Origin: Hellea sp.
GTDB taxonomy: Bacteria; Pseudomonadota; Alphaproteobacteria; Caulobacterales; Maricaulaceae
Direction of reading: 5' to 3'
Assembly: GCA_023300105.1 (NCBI GenBank)
Contig: JALZWM010000018.1
Span: forward strand, 1-64,000
Length of the DNA stretch: 64,000 bases
In this document: positions 9,205-20,900 of the stretch, piece after piece
Layout: each line of letters begins with the position of its first letter
Numbering within the stretch: the stretch's first letter is position 1
Made by a program: the position numbers and the translations under genes
Notes under the pieces: generated by a model
What the model was told of the DNA's origin: nothing
The model's database searches: none
The model's input: only the letters and a program-made list of their open reading frames with translations

Positions 9205-11967
9205 ATGAGATATCCATTGGCCTTTAATCAAAAAATCGCTCTCATGGGCGTGCTAACCTTCACTCTTTTAGCTTGTCAGGATATTGCACCTGCGCCGACA
9301 GACATAATTCATGAATCGATAAATACGCCCCTATCAGAAGTTTTTCGTATCGAGGGCATCCCTCATGCACAGCTTTCAGGAAATGTTGTTCCTCAAAGAT
9401 ACCGTATTGATCTTCGTATGGATCCAGATGCCGTTGGATTTTCGGGCGTTGTTGAAATCGATGTTGATATTCAAAAACCTACAGATAAAATTTGGCTTCA
9501 TGGCAAAGATATGACTGTTACCTCCGCGCTTGCTATAAATGCCGATACTGAAACGGTTTTAAATTTTACAGAATTGGCGCCCTTCGAAGCCCCTTCGGGC
9601 ATTTCTTACCTTACATCAAACACAGTTCTACCTGCAGGCGCAACAACGTTGAAACTGGTCTATGAAACGCCTTATAACCAAGCGTTAAATTCAGCCTATC
9701 AAGTCAAGCGCGGCAACGAAGGCTATATCATTACGCAGTTTGAACCGCTTGGCGCGCGAGAGGCGTTCCCAAGTTTTGATGAGCCTAAATTTAAAGTTCC
9801 ATTCACGCTGACTATAACAGCGCCCAAAGATGATGTCGTCTATGCAAACACGCCAGAAGTTAAAGTAACTGCTCTGGACGGTGGCTGGATTAAACATGAT
9901 TTTGCGACAACCCGCCCTCTACCAACCTATCTCGTTGCTTTTGGCGTCGGCCCTTTTGATGTTGTTGATTTCGGCGATATATCACCCAATGAAGTTCGCA
10001 AACGTCCTCTAGCCTTACGTGGTATGGCCGCTAAAGGTGAAGGCATTCGCATGACTTATGGCCTATCAAATACAGACGGTATCCTCTCTGCGCTTGAGTC
10101 CTATTTCGGATCAGAATACCCTTATGAAAAACTCGACCTGATTGCCGCGCCTAATTATGCTTTTGGGGCAATGGAAAATCCGGGCGCAATTGTATACCGC
10201 GAGTCGCTTATGCTGCTTGATACCGATGCGCCGCTATCACAGAAACGCGCCTATGCCCGCGTTCATGCACATGAGCTCGCGCATCAATGGTTCGGCGATC
10301 TTGTGACCCCAGTGTGGTGGGAAGACATATGGCTTAATGAAGCCTTCGCAACATGGATGGGTAATAAAAGCCTAACCATGTGGAAGCCTGAGGGAAATTA
10401 CGAAAACACTACGCTCAACGCATCTCTTGGGGCCATGAACATCGACACACTATCGACAACGCGTAAAGTTCGTGAACCTTTGGCCCGTTCTGAAAACGTG
10501 ATGGATCAATTTGATGGTATCACTTACCGCAAAGGCGGCGGTGTGTTGTCCATGTTTGAAAGCTTTGTCGGTGAAGAAAAGTTTCGTAACGGCGTTCGGC
10601 TTCATATGGAGCGTTATGCCGATGGCGTAGCTACAGGTGATGATTTCTTCCAGTCTATCGCAGATGGTTCAGGTAATGCCGATGTCGTCTCAGCGATGAA
10701 GAGCTTTGTCGATCAGCCGGGGCTACCTTTGGTGACTGGGGGAATGCAATGCGTAACTGATGGCGTAGAAACTGAAGGCCACAGCGAATTAGATTTCTTT
10801 CAATCTCGGTATGCCCCCTTAGGGTCCAAAACAAAACAAGGGCAAAGTTGGCTAATCCCAGTCTGCGCTAAATTTGGATACGGTGATGAAACCGTCAAGC
10901 AATGTACATTAATGAAACAAGGTCGTGCCACAATCATACCAAACCACGAAAGCGGAAAATGTGCCGATTGGATGACTTTAAATGCCGATGGTGCAGGGTA
11001 TTACCGTTTTAATATGGCTAGCCATGAGTGGGCCACGCTCTTAGCTCATCTCGAAAAACTCAACACGCGCGAAGTCCTTACCGTTCAAGATAGTCTTCTT
11101 GCAGCCTACCGCGCAGGCAAAGTTAAAAGTACCGTTTATCTTAAAGGCATAGAAGCCTTTGCAAAGCACCCAGAATATGAGGTCGCTTCAAACGCTGGTG
11201 CCCTCCTTGGGTTTATGGCCGAGTTAGATACTGATGAGGACTTAGCTCGCCTAGTGCAAGATATGTACGGCGCGCGCTATGCAGCTAATGTCGGCAAAGA
11301 CACAGTTGAGGGAAGCCTCTTGGTACCAACCCTCGCAGCCAATCTTATTACACACGGCAATGATAAAGCCCTCGCCAAAGATTTTGGCCTACGCGGGGCC
11401 TTATATCTAGGCCTGAACGGCAAAACATCTAAATCTGTTGTCGAGACTAACCTCTTGAGGCTAGCCCTTGGTGAGGCAATGAAAACACAAGGCAGTAAAG
11501 CATTCGATCCGCTCTTATCTCTTATAAAACGTGGATCACCATTTGAAAAAGGCGCAGCGCTCTCTGCGTTAACTTCAACGACGGATATAAATATCGCAGC
11601 CAATTTAAGAGGTATGGCCCTCGCTGAGGAGAGTCCCTTTACTGGCCGTCAGTCTAATACAATCATTAGCGGTCTTTTAAGATCAGATACCCATGAAGAA
11701 GCAACATGGGAATGGCTGAAAGAAAATTTTGAAGTCTTTGTTACGCGCAAAGTTCCAGATGTCCGTCTCGGCGGTATGCCCAGTTTTGCAAACGGGTTTT
11801 GTTCAACTGCGCGCCGTGACGAGATAGAAATATTCTTCAAAAGCCACGCAAATATTATTCCAGGGTATGAGCGCAGTCTTGCGCAAACATTGGAAGCGAT
11901 TGAACTTTGCAGCGCTTTAAAAAGCGCAAAAGCTGAAGAACTTAAAAAAGCTCTTAAAGCGCGTTAA
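9205..11967 (+). CDS. M1 family aminopeptidase, putative lipoprotein
   Basis: GAMENPG and HELAHQWFGDLVTP...NEAFATW zinc motifs; lipobox LLAC. ORF track starts at a TTG (9166); ATG at 9205 is in frame. Confidence 0.92.
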   Translation: MRYPLAFNQKIALMGVLTFTLLACQDIAPAPTDIIHESINTPLSEVFRIEGIPHAQLSGNVVPQRYRIDLRMDPDAVGFSGVVEIDVDIQKPTDKIWLHGKDMTVTSALAINADTETVLNFTELAPFEAPSGISYLTSNTVLPAGATTLKLVYETPYNQALNSAYQVKRGNEGYIITQFEPLGAREAFPSFDEPKFKVPFTLTITAPKDDVVYANTPEVKVTALDGGWIKHDFATTRPLPTYLVAFGVGPFDVVDFGDISPNEVRKRPLALRGMAAKGEGIRMTYGLSNTDGILSALESYFGSEYPYEKLDLIAAPNYAFGAMENPGAIVYRESLMLLDTDAPLSQKRAYARVHAHELAHQWFGDLVTPVWWEDIWLNEAFATWMGNKSLTMWKPEGNYENTTLNASLGAMNIDTLSTTRKVREPLARSENVMDQFDGITYRKGGGVLSMFESFVGEEKFRNGVRLHMERYADGVATGDDFFQSIADGSGNADVVSAMKSFVDQPGLPLVTGGMQCVTDGVETEGHSELDFFQSRYAPLGSKTKQGQSWLIPVCAKFGYGDETVKQCTLMKQGRATIIPNHESGKCADWMTLNADGAGYYRFNMASHEWATLLAHLEKLNTREVLTVQDSLLAAYRAGKVKSTVYLKGIEAFAKHPEYEVASNAGALLGFMAELDTDEDLARLVQDMYGARYAANVGKDTVEGSLLVPTLAANLITHGNDKALAKDFGLRGALYLGLNGKTSKSVVETNLLRLALGEAMKTQGSKAFDPLLSLIKRGSPFEKGAALSALTSTTDINIAANLRGMALAEESPFTGRQSNTIISGLLRSDTHEEATWEWLKENFEVFVTRKVPDVRLGGMPSFANGFCSTARRDEIEIFFKSHANIIPGYERSLAQTLEAIELCSALKSAKAEELKKALKAR

Positions 11968-12226
11968 CAAGCTTTAAGTATTATTTAATAATTTTATACT
12001 ACTTATGCGTGTGTAGTAAGACATATAGAACCCACATTTTATATCTTGCGACAATTGAGGTAATTGCAAGATTACCGAACCCACACAAGTATGGTAGCGT
12101 ATGGTCCCTTATTCACCCCGGTGAAGCTATACAAAACTATGCCTGTGTGCGGTGTATGGCAAGGTGTTTCACATGAAGGGGTTTGACATTAAGGCTTAAC
12201 AAGCCTAACGCCCGCGCAAATATTGA

Positions 12227-12254
12227 CTCATTTCAGGGTCACCTGAAAAATGAG
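12227..12254 (+). promoter_or_regulatory. Stem-loop over the DEAD-box helicase translation start
   Basis: CTCATTTCAGG-GTCA-CCTG-AAAAATGAG: 11-bp stem with a 2-nt A bulge; its 3' arm contains the first ATG (12250). Confidence 0.45.
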
Positions 12255-14007
12255 CCTCATGTCCGATTTTAAATCCCTCAACCTTGCCCCGCAACTTCAC
12301 GCAGCTCTAGAGCTCCTAGGCTATACAAAGCCTACGCCCATACAAGCCCAAGCCATCCCAGATGTTCTAAAGGGACGCGACCTTATGGGCATCGCCCAAA
12401 CAGGAACAGGTAAAACTGCAGCTTTTGCGCTGCCGACCTTAAGCCATATCATCACCAATGACCAAGAGCCGCCTAAACGCGGCGCGCGGTGCCTTGTCCT
12501 CGCCCCAACGCGCGAGCTCGCGTCACAAATCGCAGAAAGCTTTCGTGATTATGGACGTACAATGGATCATTTCTCTGTCACGACGGTTTTTGGTGGCGTT
12601 CCAATTTCGAGACAAATCAAAAAGCTTGTCGGCGGAAATGACGTCATTGTTGCGACGCCTGGGCGTCTTATGGATTTATTGGATCGCAAAGCCATCACGC
12701 TAAAAGACATAGAAATTTTGATCTTAGATGAAGCTGACCAAATGATGGATATGGGTTTCATACATGCTTTGAAAAAAATTGTGCCTTTGGTACCTAAAGA
12801 CCGTCAAACACTGTTCTTTTCAGCCACAATGGTTCCTGCCATTAAAAAACTTGCTGCCCAATTTCTAAAAGACCCTGTGACTGTTTCAGTTACGCCGCCT
12901 AATTCAACGGCCAAACGCGTCACGCAACAAGTTCACTTTGTCAACCAAGCTGAGAAGCAAGGCCTCTTGTCGCTCTCTTTGTTAAAGCCTGATGTTAACC
13001 GCGCTCTTGTATTTACCCGAACAAAGCATGGAGCTGACCGTGTTGTGAAACGTCTTGCACAAGTTGGAATTTCTGCCGTCGCTATTCACGGTAATAAATC
13101 ACAGGGTCAGCGCCAACGTGCCTTGCAATCTTTCAAAGAGGGTGATGTCACCGTCATGGTTGCAACTGATATTGCCGCGCGAGGTATCGACATTGAAGGT
13201 ATTACTCATGTTATCAACTATGAAATACCAAATGTTCCAGAACAATATGTTCATCGTATTGGCCGTACGGGCCGCGCCAACCGCGAAGGCAAAGCTATTG
13301 CTTTGGTCTCAGGGGATGAACGTAAATATCTTAAAGACATTCAAAAGCTTCTGAAGAAGGATATTCCGGTCCTTCCCCTACCTGAGGACTTCCTTAAGCA
13401 AGTCGCCGCGCTTAAATCTCGCAAAGCCTTACCGCCGCCGCCAAAGGCACAGCCTGACCCTAGAAAAGGACGCGGAAAATCTAAGAAGAAAAAAGCACGC
13501 TATGTAAAAGATCAAGCTGCTAAAGCTGATAAGCCAAAAGACCTGAGTGAACGTACATCTCATCACCGTAAAGGCCCAAAGCCTGAATCAACATTTGAGA
13601 AGTCTAGCGAATATAAGGGCGAAAAACGTAGCGAGAATAAACCCTCTAAGAAATCATGGAACCATGACGAAAAGCCCAGGAGCCGCGTAAAACCTAAAAA
13701 CGCAAAACGTCCTGATGAAAGATCAAATGGCGAAAAATCAGGTGGTGGAAAACCAAGTAACGCGGATCGTAAAAAAACGAACAGCTCAAAAGGTGGTGGA
13801 GAATCCCGTGCTGATCGCAAAGCCCGCAATCAAGCCCAACATGCAAAGCAGCACTCACGTAGAACGCAGCGAGAAGGTTCAGATAAATCTAAGCCAAGTT
13901 TTACGAAAGATGGGTCTAAACCGTCAGAATCTAAACCACATCAACGTTATGGGAAAAAGGCTCCAAGCCGAAAAACATCAGGTCCAAAAAATAACTCCAG
14001 AGGATAA
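12250..14007 (+). CDS. DEAD-box RNA helicase (RhlE-like) with a long basic C-terminal tail
   Basis: AQTGTGKT, DEAD (ILDEADQMMD), SAT and HRIGRTGRA motifs; about 190 aa K/R/S-rich tail. Alternative ATG at 12259. Confidence 0.95.
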   Translation: MSLMSDFKSLNLAPQLHAALELLGYTKPTPIQAQAIPDVLKGRDLMGIAQTGTGKTAAFALPTLSHIITNDQEPPKRGARCLVLAPTRELASQIAESFRDYGRTMDHFSVTTVFGGVPISRQIKKLVGGNDVIVATPGRLMDLLDRKAITLKDIEILILDEADQMMDMGFIHALKKIVPLVPKDRQTLFFSATMVPAIKKLAAQFLKDPVTVSVTPPNSTAKRVTQQVHFVNQAEKQGLLSLSLLKPDVNRALVFTRTKHGADRVVKRLAQVGISAVAIHGNKSQGQRQRALQSFKEGDVTVMVATDIAARGIDIEGITHVINYEIPNVPEQYVHRIGRTGRANREGKAIALVSGDERKYLKDIQKLLKKDIPVLPLPEDFLKQVAALKSRKALPPPPKAQPDPRKGRGKSKKKKARYVKDQAAKADKPKDLSERTSHHRKGPKPESTFEKSSEYKGEKRSENKPSKKSWNHDEKPRSRVKPKNAKRPDERSNGEKSGGGKPSNADRKKTNSSKGGGESRADRKARNQAQHAKQHSRRTQREGSDKSKPSFTKDGSKPSESKPHQRYGKKAPSRKTSGPKNNSRG

Positions 14008-14263
14008 AGCCTTAAGCTTTGACCTATTTCTCAAATTACGACTCGCCCATAAATAAGCGCTATTAAAGAAAATTATAGCACGGCACTTATCCATAAAGCT
14101 GTTGGGCTTTCTGACATCTCGCTTAAAGAATGCTTCAAGAGCCATGTAAACATGGCTGGCATGCCCAGTTTGGCTGCGAAACGGCTTAAGCACTAGACCC
14201 ATCTTACTTAAAATGCATTACATCCACGGCCAAAGAGATAACAAAGTGTTGTTTTAATTCCGG

Positions 14264-14686
14264 TCATACCTCAGTTTTACAACTAAGTGTCATCCCAGCT
14301 CCAAAGCGCCCAAAGGGCCGAGATTGAAACCCAAATGCCTCATAAAAATTCTCTTTGTCAGCAACAGACATAAGACCAATCGTTGCGTCTTTGGGAACAA
14401 CTTCGCAGCATAAAGAAAGTAGATGTTCCATCAAGGACCGCCCAATCCCCAGGCCGCGATGAGGCCGAGCAACTATTAAGTCTTGGATATAAAAATTCAA
14501 CGCTCCGTCACCAATCAGTCTCACAAATCCAATGGTCTTGTCATCGTGATGTGCGCTCGTCCATAAAAGGCTATTGCTAATAGCTCTCTCCGCAAGATCA
14601 TTAGATATTAGTCCCCAGCCGCACTTTTCCCTTAGGTCAATAAATAATTGTGTGTTCGGCGGCTTATCGGACAGAATAACGGTCAT
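14264..14686 (-). CDS. GNAT family N-acetyltransferase
   Basis: LIVARPHRGLGIGRSLMEHLL acetyl-CoA binding motif. Confidence 0.85.
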   Translation of the reverse strand: MTVILSDKPPNTQLFIDLREKCGWGLISNDLAERAISNSLLWTSAHHDDKTIGFVRLIGDGALNFYIQDLIVARPHRGLGIGRSLMEHLLSLCCEVVPKDATIGLMSVADKENFYEAFGFQSRPFGRFGAGMTLSCKTEV

Positions 14687-14689
14687 CCG

Positions 14690-15757
14690 TTACCCTTCAG
14701 CCTCCATCGCAGCAAGACGGCTCGCTTGGTCTTCACTGATAAGGGCGTTAATGACTTCACCAAGTTCATCTCCTGCTACGATTTTATCGAGCTTATAGAG
14801 CGTTAAATTAATTCTATGATCAGAGACACGGCCTTGCGGGTAATTATAAGTCCGTATCCGTTCAGAGCGATCCCCCGATCCAACTTGGCCTTTACGCTCA
14901 TCAGCACGTTCAGCATCGACACGCTGTTTTTCCATATCATAGAGCTTCATTTTTAAAAGACGTTCAGCGTTCGCGCGGTTCATGTGCTGAGATTTGGCGT
15001 CACATACAACAACAACTCCCGTTGGCACATGAGTCATGCGCACAGCAGAATCAGTCTTGTTAACATGCTGTCCACCAGCGCCCGACGCCCGCATTGTATC
15101 AACACGCACATCATTCATTGAAAACCCCGTATCAATATCTTCTGGCTCAGGTAAAACAGCAACCGTTGCAGCTGATGTATGAATACGGCCTTGTGTTTCC
15201 GTCACAGGTACACGTTGGACACGGTGAACACCAGATTCGAATTTGAACTTACCGTAAACCCCGGCTCCAGTAACGGAGGCTATAATCTCTTTATATCCGC
15301 CCATATCGGCTTCATTGTCATTTTCGATCTCTACCTTCCAACCTTGGAGTTGAGCATAACGCGCGTACATTCGAAAAAGATCGCCAGCAAAAATAGCAGC
15401 TTCGTCGCCGCCAGTCCCAGCGCGAATTTCGAGAATAACAGACGCATTATCATCTTTGTCTTTTGGAAGGAGTAAAAGCGAGACCTCTTTCTCTATAGCT
15501 GGTAGCGATTCTTTTAAATTTTGGAGTTCTTCTTTTGCCATAGGGCCCATTTCTGGATCATCAAGCATGGCTTTAAGTTCTTCCATTTCAGCGCGAACCG
15601 CTTGAAGTTTACGCACGCCTTCCGCGACAGGGCGTAACTCGGAATAGTCTTTACCCAGTTTGGCAATTTCATTGCCATCAGTTGTCGCGCCCATTCGGGC
15701 TTCGATTTGTTCAAAACGGTCAACGACCTGCGCAAGTTTAATATCAGGAATATTCAT
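14690..15757 (-). CDS. prfA: Peptide chain release factor 1
   Basis: [25 protein letters not shown] motif; 355 aa. Confidence 0.97.
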   Translation of the reverse strand: MNIPDIKLAQVVDRFEQIEARMGATTDGNEIAKLGKDYSELRPVAEGVRKLQAVRAEMEELKAMLDDPEMGPMAKEELQNLKESLPAIEKEVSLLLLPKDKDDNASVILEIRAGTGGDEAAIFAGDLFRMYARYAQLQGWKVEIENDNEADMGGYKEIIASVTGAGVYGKFKFESGVHRVQRVPVTETQGRIHTSAATVAVLPEPEDIDTGFSMNDVRVDTMRASGAGGQHVNKTDSAVRMTHVPTGVVVVCDAKSQHMNRANAERLLKMKLYDMEKQRVDAERADERKGQVGSGDRSERIRTYNYPQGRVSDHRINLTLYKLDKIVAGDELGEVINALISEDQASRLAAMEAEG

Positions 15758-15774
15758 TATGGCGGGATAAGCTC

Positions 15775-17826
15775 TTAAAACTCAGATGACAAGCCAAAGA
15801 ACACTGTCCTAGGCCGACCAGGAAAAAAACGCTCATTCCCAAAGGCAAAATCAGCACGGTCTGCATAAATTTCATCGAATAGATTATCGACGCGTCCAAA
15901 AATTCTTAGATTATTAGTAATGTCAAAAGAGCTACGCAAAACGAAAACATTATGCCCGTCATAACTTTGTGTATTACCTGGGTCCGTGAAATAGCTGCTC
16001 ACGTGACTCCATTCGACTTCTGCGGTTAAACCCTTTAATGTACGCGCTGTAAGCCGCAGATTAACAAGCGTATCCGGAGCTGTATCAACACGGTCTCCAT
16101 CAGTTATTGTATTGGACTCATCTGCCAAACCGTCTAAGTTCAGATTCACGTCATCAAAATCATAAGTATGACGCGCCAATGTCCCGTCTCCCGACAGGCT
16201 TAGCCAATCTGTGAATTTTGCTAAAAAAGACGCCTCTATACCAATGTGTTTAGTTCGACCATTCGCGACACTAAATCCGTCAGAGTTACGGAAAAAAAAA
16301 TTATCTTTCCATTGCGAAAATGCCGCCGCTTCAAAGCTCAAAACCTCATTATCAAATTTTAGGCCCGCTTCAAGACTATCCAAAGTTTCGACATCTGCTT
16401 CCCCGCCTGTTTGATTAAGCTGCACCGAATATAAATCAACTGTTTGCGGCGCGCGCGCGCCGCGAGCGCCGCGAGCGTAAATGTTTAAATTATCACTGAC
16501 CTCATGACGTAAGCTTGCTTTTGGTGTTATGACAAAGAAATCATCCGTGCGGTCGGCCAAACGAATAAACCGCCCTAAGCGACCTTCAGTGGTTTGGTTG
16601 TCATATTCATAGCGCGTATATTCCGCACGGGTGCCAATATCGAATACGGTTTGCGGGCTTAACCAGAAGTTTTTTTGCGCATAAGCGGCGCCAACAAAAC
16701 TCTCGACTTCATAATCATAATGCAAGCCTTGAGTGAACGTTATAGCTGGGTTAAAAGTTAAGGCATCTGAGTTCTCTTGAAACTCTAAGAGCTTGCCTTG
16801 CGTGTATTCCACATCAGCGCCTATATTCCAATCATCTGAAAATAACGCACTCTGCAAACCCACTGAAGTATGACTATTTTTTTCAAGCGCTTGACCCGGC
16901 ACAAAATGCCGTAAAAAACGTAGCTCACTACGGCGGGCATAAGGCGTGAGTTTTAATGTTTTATCCGCACCTATATCCCGCGTAAAACTAGCTTGAGTGC
17001 GGTAACTTTCACTATCTCTGAAAGCTTCAGGGTTAGGATTAGAAAACCGTATATCTTCATCACGTAACAGCTCTTCGCCCTGAGGGCCTTCATCAATATC
17101 TTGTAAAAATCCAGCCGTTTCTTGGTTCAAATTTTGAAAAGACGTAAGCCACTTAACATCCCAAACTCCAAATTGACCTTGATATTTTAATTGTATTTTT
17201 TGTTGATCAAAGCCGCTATCATCCCGAAAACCATTATCGTGATTAGCCGTAACCGCTACACGAAAATCTCCAGCACTATGCGCAGCGGTAAAACCTGCAA
17301 AGCCGTCAGAGCTTCCTAGAAGCCGAATTCGTGTAGGACTAGCTACGTCTTGAGATTGGATATTAATTAAACCGTGCACTGCGTTCGAGCCAAATTCAGC
17401 AGGCCCCGGGCCTCGAAAAACTTCAAGCTGTTCAGCGAATTCTGTTCCACCTTCAAACAAGCCATTTACATTCGCAAAGCCAGCTGCGCGTAAGGGCACC
17501 CCGTCCTGTAGGTATAAGAATGATGCCGCGCCAGCTCCGCCCGTTAAGACAGGTGATCTAATGGCCGTTAGATGTTCTTGTCCTGACCCCCGGTGAATAT
17601 TTACACCTGCTATAGCGTTTAAGGCTTCTGCGGGATGAACAAATGAAATATCTTGAAGATCTTCAACCCCCAAGACAGCAACACTCGCCGCGACCTCTTC
17701 GAGAGAGATATCCCTATCATAAATCCCTTGAATAATGACCTCATCTTCAAACACATCAAGACTAGATTGTGCCCAAGCAGGCGATGACAAGAGAAGCGGG
17801 ATAAAAAAGAGTTTTTTCATATTCAC
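15775..17826 (-). CDS. TonB-dependent outer-membrane receptor
   Basis: Signal peptide, plug domain ([39 protein letters not shown]), C-terminal aromatic beta strand. Confidence 0.93.
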   Translation of the reverse strand: MNMKKLFFIPLLLSSPAWAQSSLDVFEDEVIIQGIYDRDISLEEVAASVAVLGVEDLQDISFVHPAEALNAIAGVNIHRGSGQEHLTAIRSPVLTGGAGAASFLYLQDGVPLRAAGFANVNGLFEGGTEFAEQLEVFRGPGPAEFGSNAVHGLINIQSQDVASPTRIRLLGSSDGFAGFTAAHSAGDFRVAVTANHDNGFRDDSGFDQQKIQLKYQGQFGVWDVKWLTSFQNLNQETAGFLQDIDEGPQGEELLRDEDIRFSNPNPEAFRDSESYRTQASFTRDIGADKTLKLTPYARRSELRFLRHFVPGQALEKNSHTSVGLQSALFSDDWNIGADVEYTQGKLLEFQENSDALTFNPAITFTQGLHYDYEVESFVGAAYAQKNFWLSPQTVFDIGTRAEYTRYEYDNQTTEGRLGRFIRLADRTDDFFVITPKASLRHEVSDNLNIYARGARGARAPQTVDLYSVQLNQTGGEADVETLDSLEAGLKFDNEVLSFEAAAFSQWKDNFFFRNSDGFSVANGRTKHIGIEASFLAKFTDWLSLSGDGTLARHTYDFDDVNLNLDGLADESNTITDGDRVDTAPDTLVNLRLTARTLKGLTAEVEWSHVSSYFTDPGNTQSYDGHNVFVLRSSFDITNNLRIFGRVDNLFDEIYADRADFAFGNERFFPGRPRTVFFGLSSEF

Positions 17827-17905
17827 GCTATGCCTTAAAAATCAGTCTGTTCCTATGGTTGAGACATAGTTATTTAGCAAATTTAACACCCTTTTTACCC
17901 CTAAA

Positions 17906-20900
17906 TTAAAGCATAATTTTTTTGGAAATAATTTTCGCATCGTCTTGATTGATAACATGTAAATCTCTTTGCGGGAAAGGAATGGTAATTCCCGCCTCAC
18001 CAAGCGCTTTGTAAATCGATGAATAAATGTTACTCTGAACAGCTACGCGGTCATCAAAATTTCGCAAAAATGCGCGAAGCTCGAAGTCTAAAGAACTATC
18101 GCCAAAGCCCATGAACAGAACTTGCGGCATTGGCGTCTCTAAGACCTTAGGAGTCGCCTTAAGCGTCGCTAGCATATGCTCTGTAGCCGCATCCGTATCT
18201 GAACCATAAGCAATTCCAATATTAAGTGTTAAGCGTGTCACAGGATTTGATAAAGTCCAATTCGTCACTCGCTCACTTATAAGGGCTTCGTTAGGAATTA
18301 AAATTTCACGGTTTTCTAAATCACTAAGGGTTGTAGCTCTAATTTGAATACGCGATACGGTTCCGCTTTGATCCCCGATTGTCACATAGTCGCCAATCCG
18401 AATCGGCCGTTCAAATAAAATAATAAGCCCAGAAACAAAGTTGGCGATAATTTTTTGCAGACCGAAGCCAATACCCACGGATAAGCCTGTTACAATCCAG
18501 CGCAATTGTGACCATTGTAACCCGAGGCGGTCAAACCCAATAGTGATACCTATACCAATAATAATATAACCAAGGACTGTACGGATGGCATAACGCGTGC
18601 CCGCATCAAAGCGAGATCGGCTCAGAACAAATATTTCGAGAAAACCGGGAAGGTTTTTGGCTGAGATGTAAGTTAAGCCCAGTATGACTACGGACTGAAT
18701 TAAATTCCAAAGTGTAATAGGAATTTTTGTATCAATCATTACACCGCCATCCAAGGTTTGACCTGTATAACTGCTAATAACAACATCATTAAAAACTGAT
18801 AAAGCAGGTAACAGAGCCGACCAGATTAGCCAAATTAGCCCCATAAAAGCGACGACAATTAACGTATTTAATAATTGAGAGGATTGACGGGAAATCGCTT
18901 TAATATCAATTGAGCTCGTATCAATTGGCGGCGGCAGTGATAATTCTTCCCCACGTTCTTCGGCGGCAGCCTTTTCCTGCCTTATTTTAACAGCCGCATC
19001 CCTTTTCGCCATAGCTTCACGCAGAGCAAGACGGCGCTGAGCAACAAGAACCGTACGGCTAATCAATCCATAAACAACATAGGTGAGCAAAAATAACCAA
19101 CCGGATATAAAAAGACGCCATAATATTTTAGTCGACGTCTCATAATAACCACACGCTGCAAAGAAGATGGACAAAAGAGGAACGCCAATAAAAATAATGG
19201 CCCAGAGTGCAGAATACTTCCGAAGATACCCTTCATTAACGGCTGAATTTTCAGCCTTATTGTTACGAGGGAAAACAATAAAATAAGTAAAGACAGCTAA
19301 CGCCAATGCTGACGCTATAAAAGCGAAAAGACTAAGCCCTTCATAAATTTCTGAAATTTCGCTTCCTTCGGTTAAGCCAACCACAGCTGTGGTGGTACCT
19401 GCAAAAGGAATAAACCATCTGAAGTTTTTATTTAAGGTCGCCCGTATAGTTGCAGGGAGCTTATAATGAGACCCAAAAAGAGACTTATCTCGGTCCCACG
19501 CTCGCCACGTCAAAAAGAATAAACTAAAGACTGAAAGGTATAAAAATGTATCCCGTATATCGACAATCAACGGGTCTGGAGAAGAGCTCGTTCCATACAA
19601 CATTGCAAGTATTATAAATGTCAACGGGAGCGGTGTAGCTATAATTATACAGGTTACAATAACCAAAGGCGTGTGCCAAAAACTATCTAAAACTACATCG
19701 CCAATCAATTTATCACGACGATAAATTTCAGCCCATAATTTTCCTCGCATGATAAAAATAGTCATAGTGAGTGTGATTAAAATCACCATTAATGGCCAAA
19801 GGGCCTTTGATTGAACCGTGAATTCACGGATAACAAGATTAATATGTTCAGGAGAAAAAAGCGAAAAAACACCTTTGAAAACTTTTTTTGGCCAAGCGGT
19901 ATTAATAGCTGAGACACTAGAAACCCAAATCAATTTTTCATCCAAAAGGTCCTTAAGTTCAACTGTCGTATCTAGTAAACTTTTTTGTTGATTTTGAAGT
20001 TCAACGATTTCATTAATCCGCGTGGATGATGCGCTCGTGACACGTGATAATAAATCTCGGTGCTGTATATATAACGTGCTGTATGAAGCTTTATCGCCCA
20101 CGTTTAAATCAGAAATTCTAGGGTCTTCAAGTCGTGCAAGTACTAAGGCATTTTCAATGTCAGGTCTCCCTAATGGAATATTCCTCAAGGTTTCTTGCGC
20201 AATAAGACGTTTTTGGGTTACTGAAATGAGTGATTTTTGGGTAAGATCAATTTGGTTTTTTATGGCTTGTGGCACTTGTAACTGATTTGAGAGACGGCGA
20301 AGCGTTGCGCCTGCTTTACGGTCTAAATTACCTAAGGCTATAAAGTCTCGTGCCACTCTGAGGTCGCTCTCCACATCATCTATCCGAGACCTAATACTCG
20401 CGCTACGTTTAGATATTAACGTCGCATCAGCAGCCAGCTCAATAAGCGAATCTGCTAACGCAACATTGCCGCGCGCCATTTCTTGCACCAAAGAATGAGA
20501 CTCTGCGTATAGGGCCAATGTCGCCAGAGCATCAGACTTAACGGAAGCAGCTTCATTAGCCCGACGTCTCCCCGTTTTACCTTGTAAGTATTTAACTCTC
20601 TCATCAATAGTTTCAATTTTTAATTCCGTGAGGTTCAACCGTGCTGTGAGATTTTCACCGCGTTCTGAAAGGCCCGCAATTTCTTGTTCAAGCGCAGTTA
20701 CTTTTGTGGCTTGCATATATTGGCGCGCAACTAAATTTTTACGTCGGGCTTCGCTAACACTATCCAAACCCCCATTACCCAATTTAGTAATTTGAACAGT
20801 TAACGCCCCCAATTTATCTCGGGCCTCAGTTATGTCATTTGGTGCATTAATTTGGCGTGCCGCCCAGTTTTGCAAACTTTCTTGATAGCCTTCCAATTCG

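Noticed and set aside
12165-12180. GTGTTTCACATGAAGG resembling parS
   Set aside because: Several mismatches to TGTTTCACGTGAAACA and not palindromic; far from the par cluster.
14140-14157. AGCCATGT-AA-ACATGGCT inverted repeat
   Set aside because: Short, 2-nt loop, no U-tract or linked gene logic; not reported as a feature.
14055-14202. Possible short + strand reading SAIKENYSTALIHKAVGLSDISLKECFKSHVNMAGMPSLAAKRLKH and antisense ORF 13978-14202
   Set aside because: No ATG/GTG/TTG start identified for the + reading, and the antisense ORF looks like a shadow; insufficient support.
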